DNA from: AE-B3B sp964543295
GTDB lineage: Bacteria; Aerophobota; Aerophobia; Aerophobales; AE-B3A
Direction: 5' to 3'
Assembly (NCBI GenBank): GCA_964543295.1
Contig: CAZIXA010000002.1
Coordinates: 1-64,000 of the forward strand
DNA length: 64,000 nucleotides
Shown here: piece by piece, positions 57,263-64,000 of the stretch
Numbering within the stretch: position 1 is the first letter of the stretch
How the letters are laid out: the number at the start of each line of letters is the position of its first letter
Position numbers and translations under genes: made by a program
The notes under the pieces: generated by a model
Seen by the model: the letters and a program-made list of their open reading frames with translations, nothing else
Told to the model about the DNA's origin: nothing
Database searches by the model: none

Positions 57263-59893
57263 ATGAGAAAAAGACGGATTCATTGGCTGGCAATTTTGGG
57301 ATTATTAGTGGGTCTGAGTGTGGTTTTCTTGCCTTTCTTTGCTGGCCCCCAAGCGGCAACTATTTCGGAAAGTTATCCTCAGCCTCAAAGATACGTCCTG
57401 GACAATGGAATGACAGTCATTCTGGAGGAAATTCATACTGCTCCTGTAGTGGCCTGGCAGGCTTGGGTGAAAGCTGGAAGCATCACTGAAGGTGAGTACT
57501 CAGGCTCAGGGGTATCTCATTATATTGAACACATGCTATTTAAGGGAACCAAAAAAAGAGGAGTGGGAGAAATTGATCGGGAGATAAGAGGCCTGGGAGG
57601 AACCATTAATGCTTATACCTCCTTCGATCGTACTGTTTACCATCTGGTGGTTCCCAGTGAGCATTTTGTCACCGCTCTTGATATTCTGGCTGATGCAGTA
57701 ATGAATTCAGCTTTTAACCCGGAGGAATTAAAGAAGGAAAGAGAAGTGATACTTCGGGAAATTGATATGGGCAAGGATGATCCTGATCGCTTCTTAGGTC
57801 GTTTTTTCTGGTCTACTGTCTACCACGAGCATCCCTATCGCTATCCGGTTATTGGATACCGAACTCTATTTGAACGATTAACAAGGGAAGATCTCTTAGC
57901 CTATTACCATAGAATGTACCGCCCTAATAATATGATACTGGTAGGAGTGGGAGATTTTGATTCTCAAGTAGCTCTTGCCCAAATTAAAGAGGCTTTTACC
58001 GACTTTAAGCGAGGATCGCTGCCACCAGTTTACATTCCAGCTGAACCTCGTCAATTGGTGCCAAGGAGAGTGGAAAAAGAATTTGAAGTTAAACAAATTT
58101 ACCTACTCATGGGTTTTCATACAGTAAGTATTCAGAATAAAGATATGTACCCCCTGGATGTTCTGGCTATCATTTTGGGGCAAGGGCGAAGTTCCCGATT
58201 GTTTAGAAAAATTAGAGAAGAAAAGGGACTGGTAAACGCCGTATCTGCCTGGTCCTATACTCCCAGGGATGCTGGTATCTTTGGTATAAGAGCTACTCTG
58301 AATGAGGCAAATAAAAACCGTGCTATTGAGGAAATCTTAAAAGAACTGGACCAATTCAAAGTGGAGCTGGTGAGTGAAGAGGAGCTAGAGAAGGCCAAAA
58401 GAAAGGTGGTAAGTGAGCACATATTCTCCCAGGAGACTATGGAAGATAGGGCCACAGATCTGGCTTCCAATGAGCTGGTGGTTGGAGATGTTAATTTTTC
58501 TGAAAACTACGTCAAACAAATCCAGAAGGTGAACCGGGAAGAGATTAGACGGGTGGCTAATAAATATTTTCGTCGGAATAATCTTACCATAACTCTTCTC
58601 AAGCCAGCTGTGGAAAAGGCAGCCACCAAGCCAAAGATTTCTGTAAAAAAACCACCGCTCATCAATAAATATGAGATGCCCAATGGCATGAATCTTCTGG
58701 TGCGCGAAAATCATACCTTACCCACTGTTTTCATGCAGGTCGTATTTAAGGGAGGGCTGAGGTTCGAAAATCAAGACAATAATGGGATATGTAATTTTGT
58801 ACGAAGTATGCTCTTGAAAGGGACTAAGACTAAGTCTGCTCGCCAGATAGCTGATGAAATAGAGTCGCTTGGTGGAGCTATCGATACCTACGGAGGAAAT
58901 AACAGTTTCGGCTGCTCGGTTAGCGTATTAAAGGAAGACTTTGATACCGGACTTGATATCCTGGCCGATGTCATTATGAACTCGAGCTTCCCTTCCGGGG
59001 AAATAGAGCGGGAAAGAAGAATCATCTTAGCTCAGATCAAAGCTCAAGAAGATGATATTTTTAATGCTGCCTTTAAACTGTTCAAAGAAACCTTATTTAC
59101 CCGCCATCCCTTTAAATTTCAAAGTATCGGCACGGCCCAGAGTATAGCTAAGCTCACCAGAGCCGATTTAATTAAATATTATGATGAATTCTGTAGACCT
59201 AACAATATGGTCCTCGCTGTTTATGGAGATGTAAAGGCATCCGAGGTGGCAAAGAAAGTAGAGCAGGCCTTTGCTGACTTTAAAGCTCAGCCACTGCCTT
59301 TGATTCAGATTCCCCAGGAGCTAAAACCAACCCAGGTGAGGGTGGCCACCGAGTATATGGAGAAAAAACAGGCTGTGATTATGATAGGGTTTCAGGGCAT
59401 TAATGTTAAAAGTGAGGATAGATACACCTTTGAGGTTATGACCTCTATCCTTTCCGGCGGAGGTTCCCGCCTTTACCAGAGCCTTAGAGAACGGCTGGGC
59501 CTTGCCTATAATATAGGAAGTTTTTCCTTTATAGGACTGGAGGATCCCGGTGCTTACATCTTTTACATAGCTACAGCTCCGGAAAAGATAGAGACAGCTA
59601 GAGATGGGCTTTTGGAAGAGATAAAAAAGCTGATAACGAATGAGGTATCAGAAGAGGAGCTCAATCGAGCTAAGAAAGATTTAATTGGCACCGAGACCAT
59701 TCGTCTGGAGACTAACCAGGCTTTGGCTCTTCAGTCTGCCCTGGATGAGCTATACGGATTGGGCTACGAGAATTTTAAACGATATGCTTCCGATATTAAT
59801 CAAGTTACTCAAGAGGATATTAAAAAGGTGGCGGCTAAGTATTTTGATCTCGGTAGCTATACGATAGTGGTTGTGGGACCGAAAGAGCACTAA
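57263..59893 (+). CDS. Exported double-domain M16 zinc peptidase
   Basis: The 876-residue protein has a signal peptide (about 1-32) and two M16 halves. The first has the inverted zinc motif H86-x-x-E89-H90 (SHYIEHMLFKGT) and the downstream Glu in KEREVILREI, so it is catalytic. The second begins near 465 (LINKYEMPNGMNLLVRENHT) and its equivalent site reads GICNFVRSMLLKGT, with His, Glu and His replaced, so it is a structural half. It probably degrades peptides in the periplasm beside the Opp system. Confidence 0.92.
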   Translation: MRKRRIHWLAILGLLVGLSVVFLPFFAGPQAATISESYPQPQRYVLDNGMTVILEEIHTAPVVAWQAWVKAGSITEGEYSGSGVSHYIEHMLFKGTKKRGVGEIDREIRGLGGTINAYTSFDRTVYHLVVPSEHFVTALDILADAVMNSAFNPEELKKEREVILREIDMGKDDPDRFLGRFFWSTVYHEHPYRYPVIGYRTLFERLTREDLLAYYHRMYRPNNMILVGVGDFDSQVALAQIKEAFTDFKRGSLPPVYIPAEPRQLVPRRVEKEFEVKQIYLLMGFHTVSIQNKDMYPLDVLAIILGQGRSSRLFRKIREEKGLVNAVSAWSYTPRDAGIFGIRATLNEANKNRAIEEILKELDQFKVELVSEEELEKAKRKVVSEHIFSQETMEDRATDLASNELVVGDVNFSENYVKQIQKVNREEIRRVANKYFRRNNLTITLLKPAVEKAATKPKISVKKPPLINKYEMPNGMNLLVRENHTLPTVFMQVVFKGGLRFENQDNNGICNFVRSMLLKGTKTKSARQIADEIESLGGAIDTYGGNNSFGCSVSVLKEDFDTGLDILADVIMNSSFPSGEIERERRIILAQIKAQEDDIFNAAFKLFKETLFTRHPFKFQSIGTAQSIAKLTRADLIKYYDEFCRPNNMVLAVYGDVKASEVAKKVEQAFADFKAQPLPLIQIPQELKPTQVRVATEYMEKKQAVIMIGFQGINVKSEDRYTFEVMTSILSGGGSRLYQSLRERLGLAYNIGSFSFIGLEDPGAYIFYIATAPEKIETARDGLLEEIKKLITNEVSEEELNRAKKDLIGTETIRLETNQALALQSALDELYGLGYENFKRYASDINQVTQEDIKKVAAKYFDLGSYTIVVVGPKEH

Positions 59894-59894
59894 A

Positions 59895-59912
59895 GGGGTC
59901 AGGTCTCAACAT
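59895..59912 (+). repeat. Solo terminal half of the GGGGTCAGGTCTC element
   Basis: The 18 bases after the M16 stop, starting GGGGTCAGGTCTCAACAT, match the left terminus of the element at 28603. No matching right end is found in the next few hundred bases. It is either a REP singlet or a deletion remnant. Confidence 0.7.
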
Positions 59913-59935
59913 TATTTACCCGCTCTATTCCTTCT

Positions 59936-60982
59936 TTATTTTTCTATATGGATTGTTCTGGTGGGGAAGGGAATCTTTATTCCTTTAGATTGCAGTTCCT
60001 CATAAGCCAGAGAGACAAACTTATCTCGAATATCGAATCTTTGCCTAAAATCGGTAATCCAGAAAACTACTCTAAAATTAAGGGAGAAGTCGGCCATTTC
60101 CATAAAATAAACCCGGGGAGGAGGGTCCTCCTGGATTCTCCCTATCTTTTTGATACAATCCATAAGGACTTGCCTGGTTTTTTTTATGTCTGAGCCATAA
60201 GCTACCCCTATCCTTACCACCATCTTCAAGTTAGCTAAGGGACGGCCATAATTGGTGATTTTACTTGTTACTAGGCTATTGTTAGGAATGATGATCTCAT
60301 TTCCTTCCTCGAATGATTTTATCCGGGTCGACCTTAAGCCTATGTCGATAATTTCTCCCACTTCCCCACTTTCTAGTTTGATAAAATCACCTATTCTAAA
60401 GGATTGGTCAGCAATGAGGGCTATTCCTCCAAAGATGTTGGCGAAGATATCACGCAGAGCAAAGCCGAAGACAAACCCGGCAATACCTAGACTGGCCACC
60501 AGAGCCGTTACTCTAACATCCCAGAGAGTTAAGATAAAGATAATGAGGAGGCCGAATATAATAAAATTCAAAATTTTTCGGCTAAGAATTATTAATTCTC
60601 GTCCTTTGACCTTACCCGTGACCCTGCTTCTTTGGGTAAACCAGCCTTTAATTAATACATTAATAAAAGAGCTAGCCAGGTAACAGGAGATGGCTATGAC
60701 TATGGAAAGTACTATCCGGGAGAAAATTACTCTGGTCTGAGTAGATAAAGGAAGAAAGTTAAAGGCGGTGGTAATTCCAGCCAGGATGATAAGATAGAAG
60801 ATGGGAGCTTTTACTTTAGAGAGAATGATGTCGTCAAGTTGGGTGGTTGTTTTCTTGACTAATCTACCAACCAGGTGAGTTAAAATAAGATAGATGACTT
60901 TTGCTCCCAGGTAAAAAAAGGCAAAAGCCAGGATTGCTTTTAGATAGGGACTAATCGCAAGTTTCTCCAGCGATTCTATCAT
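59936..60982 (-). CDS. MscS-family mechanosensitive channel
   Basis: This 348-residue inner-membrane protein has five hydrophobic segments in the first 190 residues. The pore helix is VASLGIAGFVFGFALRDIFANIFGGIALI. It is followed by the cytoplasmic beta domain (DQSFRIGDFIKLESGEVGEIIDIGLRSTRIKSFEEGNEIIIPNNSL) and an alpha/beta vestibule. The family releases solutes on hypo-osmotic shock. It converges on the M16 gene and has AGAGAGG before its start. Confidence 0.93.
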   Translation of the reverse strand: MIESLEKLAISPYLKAILAFAFFYLGAKVIYLILTHLVGRLVKKTTTQLDDIILSKVKAPIFYLIILAGITTAFNFLPLSTQTRVIFSRIVLSIVIAISCYLASSFINVLIKGWFTQRSRVTGKVKGRELIILSRKILNFIIFGLLIIFILTLWDVRVTALVASLGIAGFVFGFALRDIFANIFGGIALIADQSFRIGDFIKLESGEVGEIIDIGLRSTRIKSFEEGNEIIIPNNSLVTSKITNYGRPLANLKMVVRIGVAYGSDIKKTRQVLMDCIKKIGRIQEDPPPRVYFMEMADFSLNFRVVFWITDFRQRFDIRDKFVSLAYEELQSKGIKIPFPTRTIHIEK

Positions 60983-61233
60983 TATCCTCTCTTTTTAATG
61001 GCTGGTGTCTTCAGAATATACAAAAATAGCCTGTTGTCAAGAAAAGGAAGCCACTAGATTATATAGATTTTGTTGGGGTACCATTTTAATATAACTATCT
61101 CATCTTAGCATTTGCATGTTTCACGAGAGCCTAAACTGATAGCTTTTTTCTTCTCCAGTCTTCTTTCCTCTTGACCTAATTTCACTGGAACTTCATATTC
61201 TGTTGTAGACCCCCAAATTTCTGAGGTTCTCAC

Positions 61234-61295
61234 TTGACACTTCAAATATTTTTATCATTTTTACCAAAAAATGTTAAATATCAATAAAAATGATA
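61234..61295 (+). promoter_or_regulatory. Upstream copy of a duplicated promoter/operator
   Basis: TTGACA (61234-61239), an A/T run and the dyad TATCA (61279-61283)/TGATA (61291-61295) recur 169 bp downstream at 61403-61464. The copies have diverged by several substitutions. A 38-codon open frame (61290-61406) lies between them and starts within the dyad; it is not convincing as a gene. Confidence 0.55.
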
Positions 61296-61402
61296 CTTAA
61301 ATTAAGGGAGATTATCAAGGAAAAAGAGAGGGGTTTAGCGAGACAGATAGGCGAAAATATGCTATGGGTGGCCTTTTCGCTTGGCCGTTTCACCTCCCCC
61401 TC

Positions 61403-61464
61403 TTGACACTTTGAATATTTTTATTATCTTTAAAAAAAGATGGTAAATATCAATAAAATTGATA
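61403..61464 (+). promoter_or_regulatory. Proximal promoter/operator of the ArsR-type regulator
   Basis: TTGACA (61403-61408) with a weak TATCTT 16 nt later precedes a perfect dyad, TATCAA (61448-61453) and TTGATA (61459-61464), 27 nt before the regulator start. The site is likely to be bound by the regulator itself (inference). Confidence 0.6.
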
Positions 61465-61491
61465 CTTAAGTGACAAAGAGGGAGCTAAAGA

Positions 61492-62424
61492 ATGGATGAT
61501 AAACTCCTAGTTGTCCCGGTAACTAAAGGCAAGGAAGATGCATTTACGATTCTTAAATCTCTGGCCTCCAAAGTCCGGCTGGATATATTGGATATATTAA
61601 AAGATAAGAAACTTAATGTGAGCGATATCGCTGAAAAGCTGGGTATTCCTCAATCTACTGTTTCAACTAATCTCAAGTTTTTAGAAGAAGCTGGCTTAGT
61701 TAAAGTGGAGATTGCCTCTGGCAAAAAAGGAGCTCAAAAATTATGTTCTTCCTGTTATGAAGAAGTTGTATTTCAGCTACCCAGTATGAAAAGAAAGCCT
61801 CAAGAAAATATCATTGAGGTAGAAATGCCAGTAGGATTATACACAGATTTTAAAGTGAGTCCTCCTTGTGGTCTGTGTTCAAAGGATAAAATCATTGGTT
61901 TTTTGGATGTACCCAACTCCTTTCATGAACCTGCTCGTGCTACGGCCAGTTTAATATGGTTTGAAAGAGGGTTTGTGGAATACAAATTCCCCAACAACCT
62001 TCCTATTGATAGGGAATTAAAGAGGCTTGAGGTAAGCATGGAATTATCCTCAGAAGTTGTCGGCACTAGTAAAGATTGGCCCTCAGATATAACAGTATGG
62101 ATAAATGGTGTAGAGATAGGAGGTTGGACCTCCTCCGGTGATTTTGGAGACAAGCGGGGAAAACTTACTCCTGAGTGGTGGAAATTAGCGGGGTCTCAAT
62201 ATGGACTGCTCAAGAGATGGAGTGTTACCAAAACTGGGTCCTTTGTAGATGGGGTAAGGATATCCAATGTAACAATATCTAACTTAGGAATTAAAAATCA
62301 TACTTCCATAAAGGTTAAAATTGGAATTAAAGAGGGCGCTAAGAACATCGGGGGTATAAACATATTCGGTAGCAACTTCGGAAACTATGACCAGGATATT
62401 GTAATGAGACTGGAGTTGGGATAA
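61492..62424 (+). CDS. ArsR-type HTH regulator with C-terminal sensor domain
   Basis: The 310-residue protein has a winged HTH (about 15-85: LASKVRLDILDILKDKKLNVSDIAEKLGIPQSTVSTNLKFLEEAGLV). A cysteine-containing linker (KLCSSCYEE, PPCGLCSKDK) leads to a beta-rich domain of about 170 residues (LIWFERGFVEYKFPN to NIFGSNFGNYDQDIVMRLEL). The architecture resembles sugar-responsive ArsR-family regulators. The adjacent sugar-binding protein gene and the dyad upstream suggest local control. Confidence 0.82.
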   Translation: MDDKLLVVPVTKGKEDAFTILKSLASKVRLDILDILKDKKLNVSDIAEKLGIPQSTVSTNLKFLEEAGLVKVEIASGKKGAQKLCSSCYEEVVFQLPSMKRKPQENIIEVEMPVGLYTDFKVSPPCGLCSKDKIIGFLDVPNSFHEPARATASLIWFERGFVEYKFPNNLPIDRELKRLEVSMELSSEVVGTSKDWPSDITVWINGVEIGGWTSSGDFGDKRGKLTPEWWKLAGSQYGLLKRWSVTKTGSFVDGVRISNVTISNLGIKNHTSIKVKIGIKEGAKNIGGINIFGSNFGNYDQDIVMRLELG

Positions 62425-62559
62425 TTTTGCTGCATCCTAAGTAGTAAATAGACAAGTAAAAGCTCTTTCGTTTGAAAAAGGAAAAGCTAAAATCAAGGCC
62501 AGGAGGAGGTGATGAGATTAAGAAAATAAATAGGCTCATTAGCTTGGGAAAGGAAGGCT

Positions 62560-62601
62560 TCCTAAAAGAGAAGTGTTGGAAAATTAATTTCTCTTTTAGG
62601 A
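62560..62601 (+). promoter_or_regulatory. Strong mRNA-leader hairpin before the sugar-binding protein
   Basis: TCCTAAAAGAGAA (62560-62572) and TTCTCTTTTAGGA (62589-62601) form a perfect 13-bp stem with a 16-nt loop. It ends 50 nt before the start codon and has no T-run. Processing or stabilisation of the highly expressed binding-protein mRNA is plausible. Confidence 0.55.
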
Positions 62602-62650
62602 GCTTTCCACGAAAGTTTGAACCATGTCTCTAAATACGAGGAGGAAAAAA

Positions 62651-63925
62651 ATGAAGAGGTCAAATGTTTTTCCCAAAACAATAACATCTTTAGTAATTGC
62701 TTTCTCTTTGATATCTGTAGGTCTCACTTCGGTTCTTTCTGCAAAGGTGACCCATATTAAATTTGCTGAGTGGAATGCCTTAAAGGACCCATATAATTAT
62801 GTGAAAGCTTTTGAAAAGGCAAATCCGGATATTAAAGTCGATTTTACCTTAATTCCTGAAGCAGAATATTCTCAGAAAATTAATACTATGGCAATAACTG
62901 GTAATGCTCCAGATGTTATGGTATTATGGGAATGTGATATAACTAGATTGGCTAAAGCCGGGCTTGTTATCCCACTGGATGAGCATGTAAAACAAACTAA
63001 AACTTTCAGCATGGATGATTTTATTCCCGCTGTTGGTAATTTAATTAAGTCACAAGGTAAAATATACGGATTTCCTTGGTGTTTTGCTACAGAAATATTG
63101 TATTACAACAAAGATGTGTTTGACAAAGCTGGTTTAGCATATCCGGATGAGAAGTGGACATGGAAGGATTTTGAAAACGCTGCTAAAAAGCTAACTATAG
63201 TAAAAGATGGTAAGGTTGTTCAATGGGGTTGCGATTCTCTTAATTTCCAGGGACTATGGTACTCTCTAATTGGCACAGCAGGCGATGAAATTGTAAATGA
63301 AAAAGGTCAATTCTCTATAGGAAATGGTGCAAAGGAATTTTTACAATGGTGGTATAACTTGACAAATAAAGATAAGGTAGTTCCATCTCCACAGACTGCA
63401 GTAGGTGGGGTGACATCAGATTTATTCATGGCTGGAAAGGCAGCCATGGCATTCAATGGCAGTTGGATGACCTCAGTTTATAAAGATATAAAAGACTTCG
63501 GGTGGGATATTGCTCCAATACCGAAAGAAAAGAGACAGTACTCTACACTTCATACAGGATTCTTTACTATCTATGTTAAGAGTAAGGTTAAAGATGCAGC
63601 ATGGAGATTTATTGAATTCTGTATGAGCGGTGAAGGGCAGGAAGTAATAAATAAGGCTGGAAATAATCCTTCAGCACGTATATCAATACTTAAGAAGGGT
63701 TATTATAAAGTATATGGCCCTAAAGGTCCAACTCGTTGGGATGCAATTGAAAAGACGGCACAATTTGCTCAGTGGGGATATGTATTACTTCCTCCAGGAT
63801 TGAGTTTTGATGTTGTTAAAGACTTCCATGCGGTAATATTAGGACAAATGAGTATAGATGATGCTCTAAAGCGTGCAATGGATAGAGGAAAGGAAATTTT
63901 AGGAGAGAAAGGAGTTGCTGAATAG
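62651..63925 (+). CDS. Carbohydrate ABC transporter substrate-binding protein, MalE/UgpB type
   Basis: The 424-residue extracytoplasmic SBP_bac_1 protein has a signal peptide (about 1-31, ending VLSAK). It contains the motifs KFAEWNALKDPYNYVKAFEKANPDIKV, APDVMVLWECDITRLAKAGLVIPLDE, KIYGFPW and MAGKAAMAFNGSWM. The frame is open to 62624, but ATG 62651 has GAGGAGG upstream and starts the signal peptide. The permease genes are presumably beyond the window; broken MalF/MalG pieces at 45042-45526 are unrelated in position. Confidence 0.93.
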   Translation: MKRSNVFPKTITSLVIAFSLISVGLTSVLSAKVTHIKFAEWNALKDPYNYVKAFEKANPDIKVDFTLIPEAEYSQKINTMAITGNAPDVMVLWECDITRLAKAGLVIPLDEHVKQTKTFSMDDFIPAVGNLIKSQGKIYGFPWCFATEILYYNKDVFDKAGLAYPDEKWTWKDFENAAKKLTIVKDGKVVQWGCDSLNFQGLWYSLIGTAGDEIVNEKGQFSIGNGAKEFLQWWYNLTNKDKVVPSPQTAVGGVTSDLFMAGKAAMAFNGSWMTSVYKDIKDFGWDIAPIPKEKRQYSTLHTGFFTIYVKSKVKDAAWRFIEFCMSGEGQEVINKAGNNPSARISILKKGYYKVYGPKGPTRWDAIEKTAQFAQWGYVLLPPGLSFDVVKDFHAVILGQMSIDDALKRAMDRGKEILGEKGVAE

Positions 63926-63939
63926 AGTCAGTCTTATAT

Positions 63940-63966
63940 AAGGGGAAACTGCCACTCCCCCTTTTT
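63940..63966 (+). terminator. Rho-independent terminator-like hairpin
   Basis: AAGGGG (63940-63945) pairs with CCCCTT (63958-63963), with a T-run to 63966, 14 nt after the binding-protein stop. It could be an intra-operon attenuator if permease genes follow. The last 34 nt of the window show nothing. Confidence 0.7.
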
Positions 63967-64000
63967 AGCGATGGATAGTGTTTGTAGCACCTCACTATTT

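Noticed and set aside
61290..61406. 38-codon ORF between the duplicated promoters
   Set aside because: Starts within the dyad, lacks a ribosome site and has no homology that I can recognise.
1..64000. CRISPR arrays, prophage genes, complete insertion sequences
   Set aside because: No regularly spaced repeats, no cas genes, no phage structural genes and no intact transposase were seen; the 388-bp and 354-bp repeats are coding domain repeats.

Overview
The window is chromosomal DNA of moderate to low GC from a Gram-negative-type bacterium that uses the standard genetic code: TAA, TAG and TGA all end genes, and GTG and TTG starts are frequent. An outer membrane is inferred from the PilMNOP/secretin cluster. 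McsA/McsB, a long-form HisG, an archaeal-type phosphoglycerate mutase relative, a DUF5654 protein and many short intergenic repeats fit an uncultured anaerobic lineage (something like Aerophobetes, Atribacterota or Omnitrophota). That placement is inference; no 16S gene is present.

Region 1 (1-8570) is the distal spc and alpha ribosomal operons: rpsH-rplF-rplR-rpsE-rplO-secY-adk-infA-rpmJ-rpsM-rpsK-rpsD-rpoA-rplQ-truA. Neither rpmD (L30) nor map is at its usual place, and a repeat element sits between rplR and rpsE. Region 2 (8570-20530) starts with a good promoter before mcsA-mcsB and continues through tilS, hisB and dtd into a type IV pilus assembly block pilM-pilN-pilO-pilP. Two secretin-related genes follow: an 1101-residue protein made of N-domain repeats, and a separate secretin-barrel protein that carries more N-domain repeats after the barrel. 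Region 3 (20540-32704) is housekeeping: hisG, purE, a cyclophilin-like protein, eno, an isocitrate/isopropylmalate dehydrogenase, ftsH, folP, ruvC, thrC, an apgM-like gene (possible homoserine kinase) and a radical SAM protein. Three repeat elements lie between these genes.

Region 4 (32739-37815, minus strand) is a sugar-type ABC operon (binding protein, two paralogous permeases, ATPase) ending in a DhnA/LsrF-family aldolase, read from a promoter that matches the sigma-70 consensus exactly. Its layout resembles lsr (AI-2) operons. Region 5 (37800-47450) is a loose accessory zone: an RRM protein, small membrane proteins, an MDR oxidoreductase, a methyltransferase, an IS3-type transposase fragment, a tRNA-like remnant, a structured GC-rich segment, and broken genes (M14-like peptidase, MalF and MalG fragments, a dehydrogenase N-terminus). 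An intact amidohydrolase lies among them.

Region 6 (47452-59893) holds a zinc dehydrogenase, a TPR/DUF3857/transglutaminase protein, a complete dipeptide/oligopeptide ABC transporter (DF-SBP-BC) and a double-domain M16 protease. Together these look like a peptide capture and degradation locus. The substrate-binding protein has an unusual two-helix transmembrane hairpin inserted in its fold. Region 7 (59895-64000) has an MscS channel, a duplicated promoter/operator, an ArsR-type regulator and a MalE/UgpB-type sugar-binding protein followed by a terminator-like hairpin.
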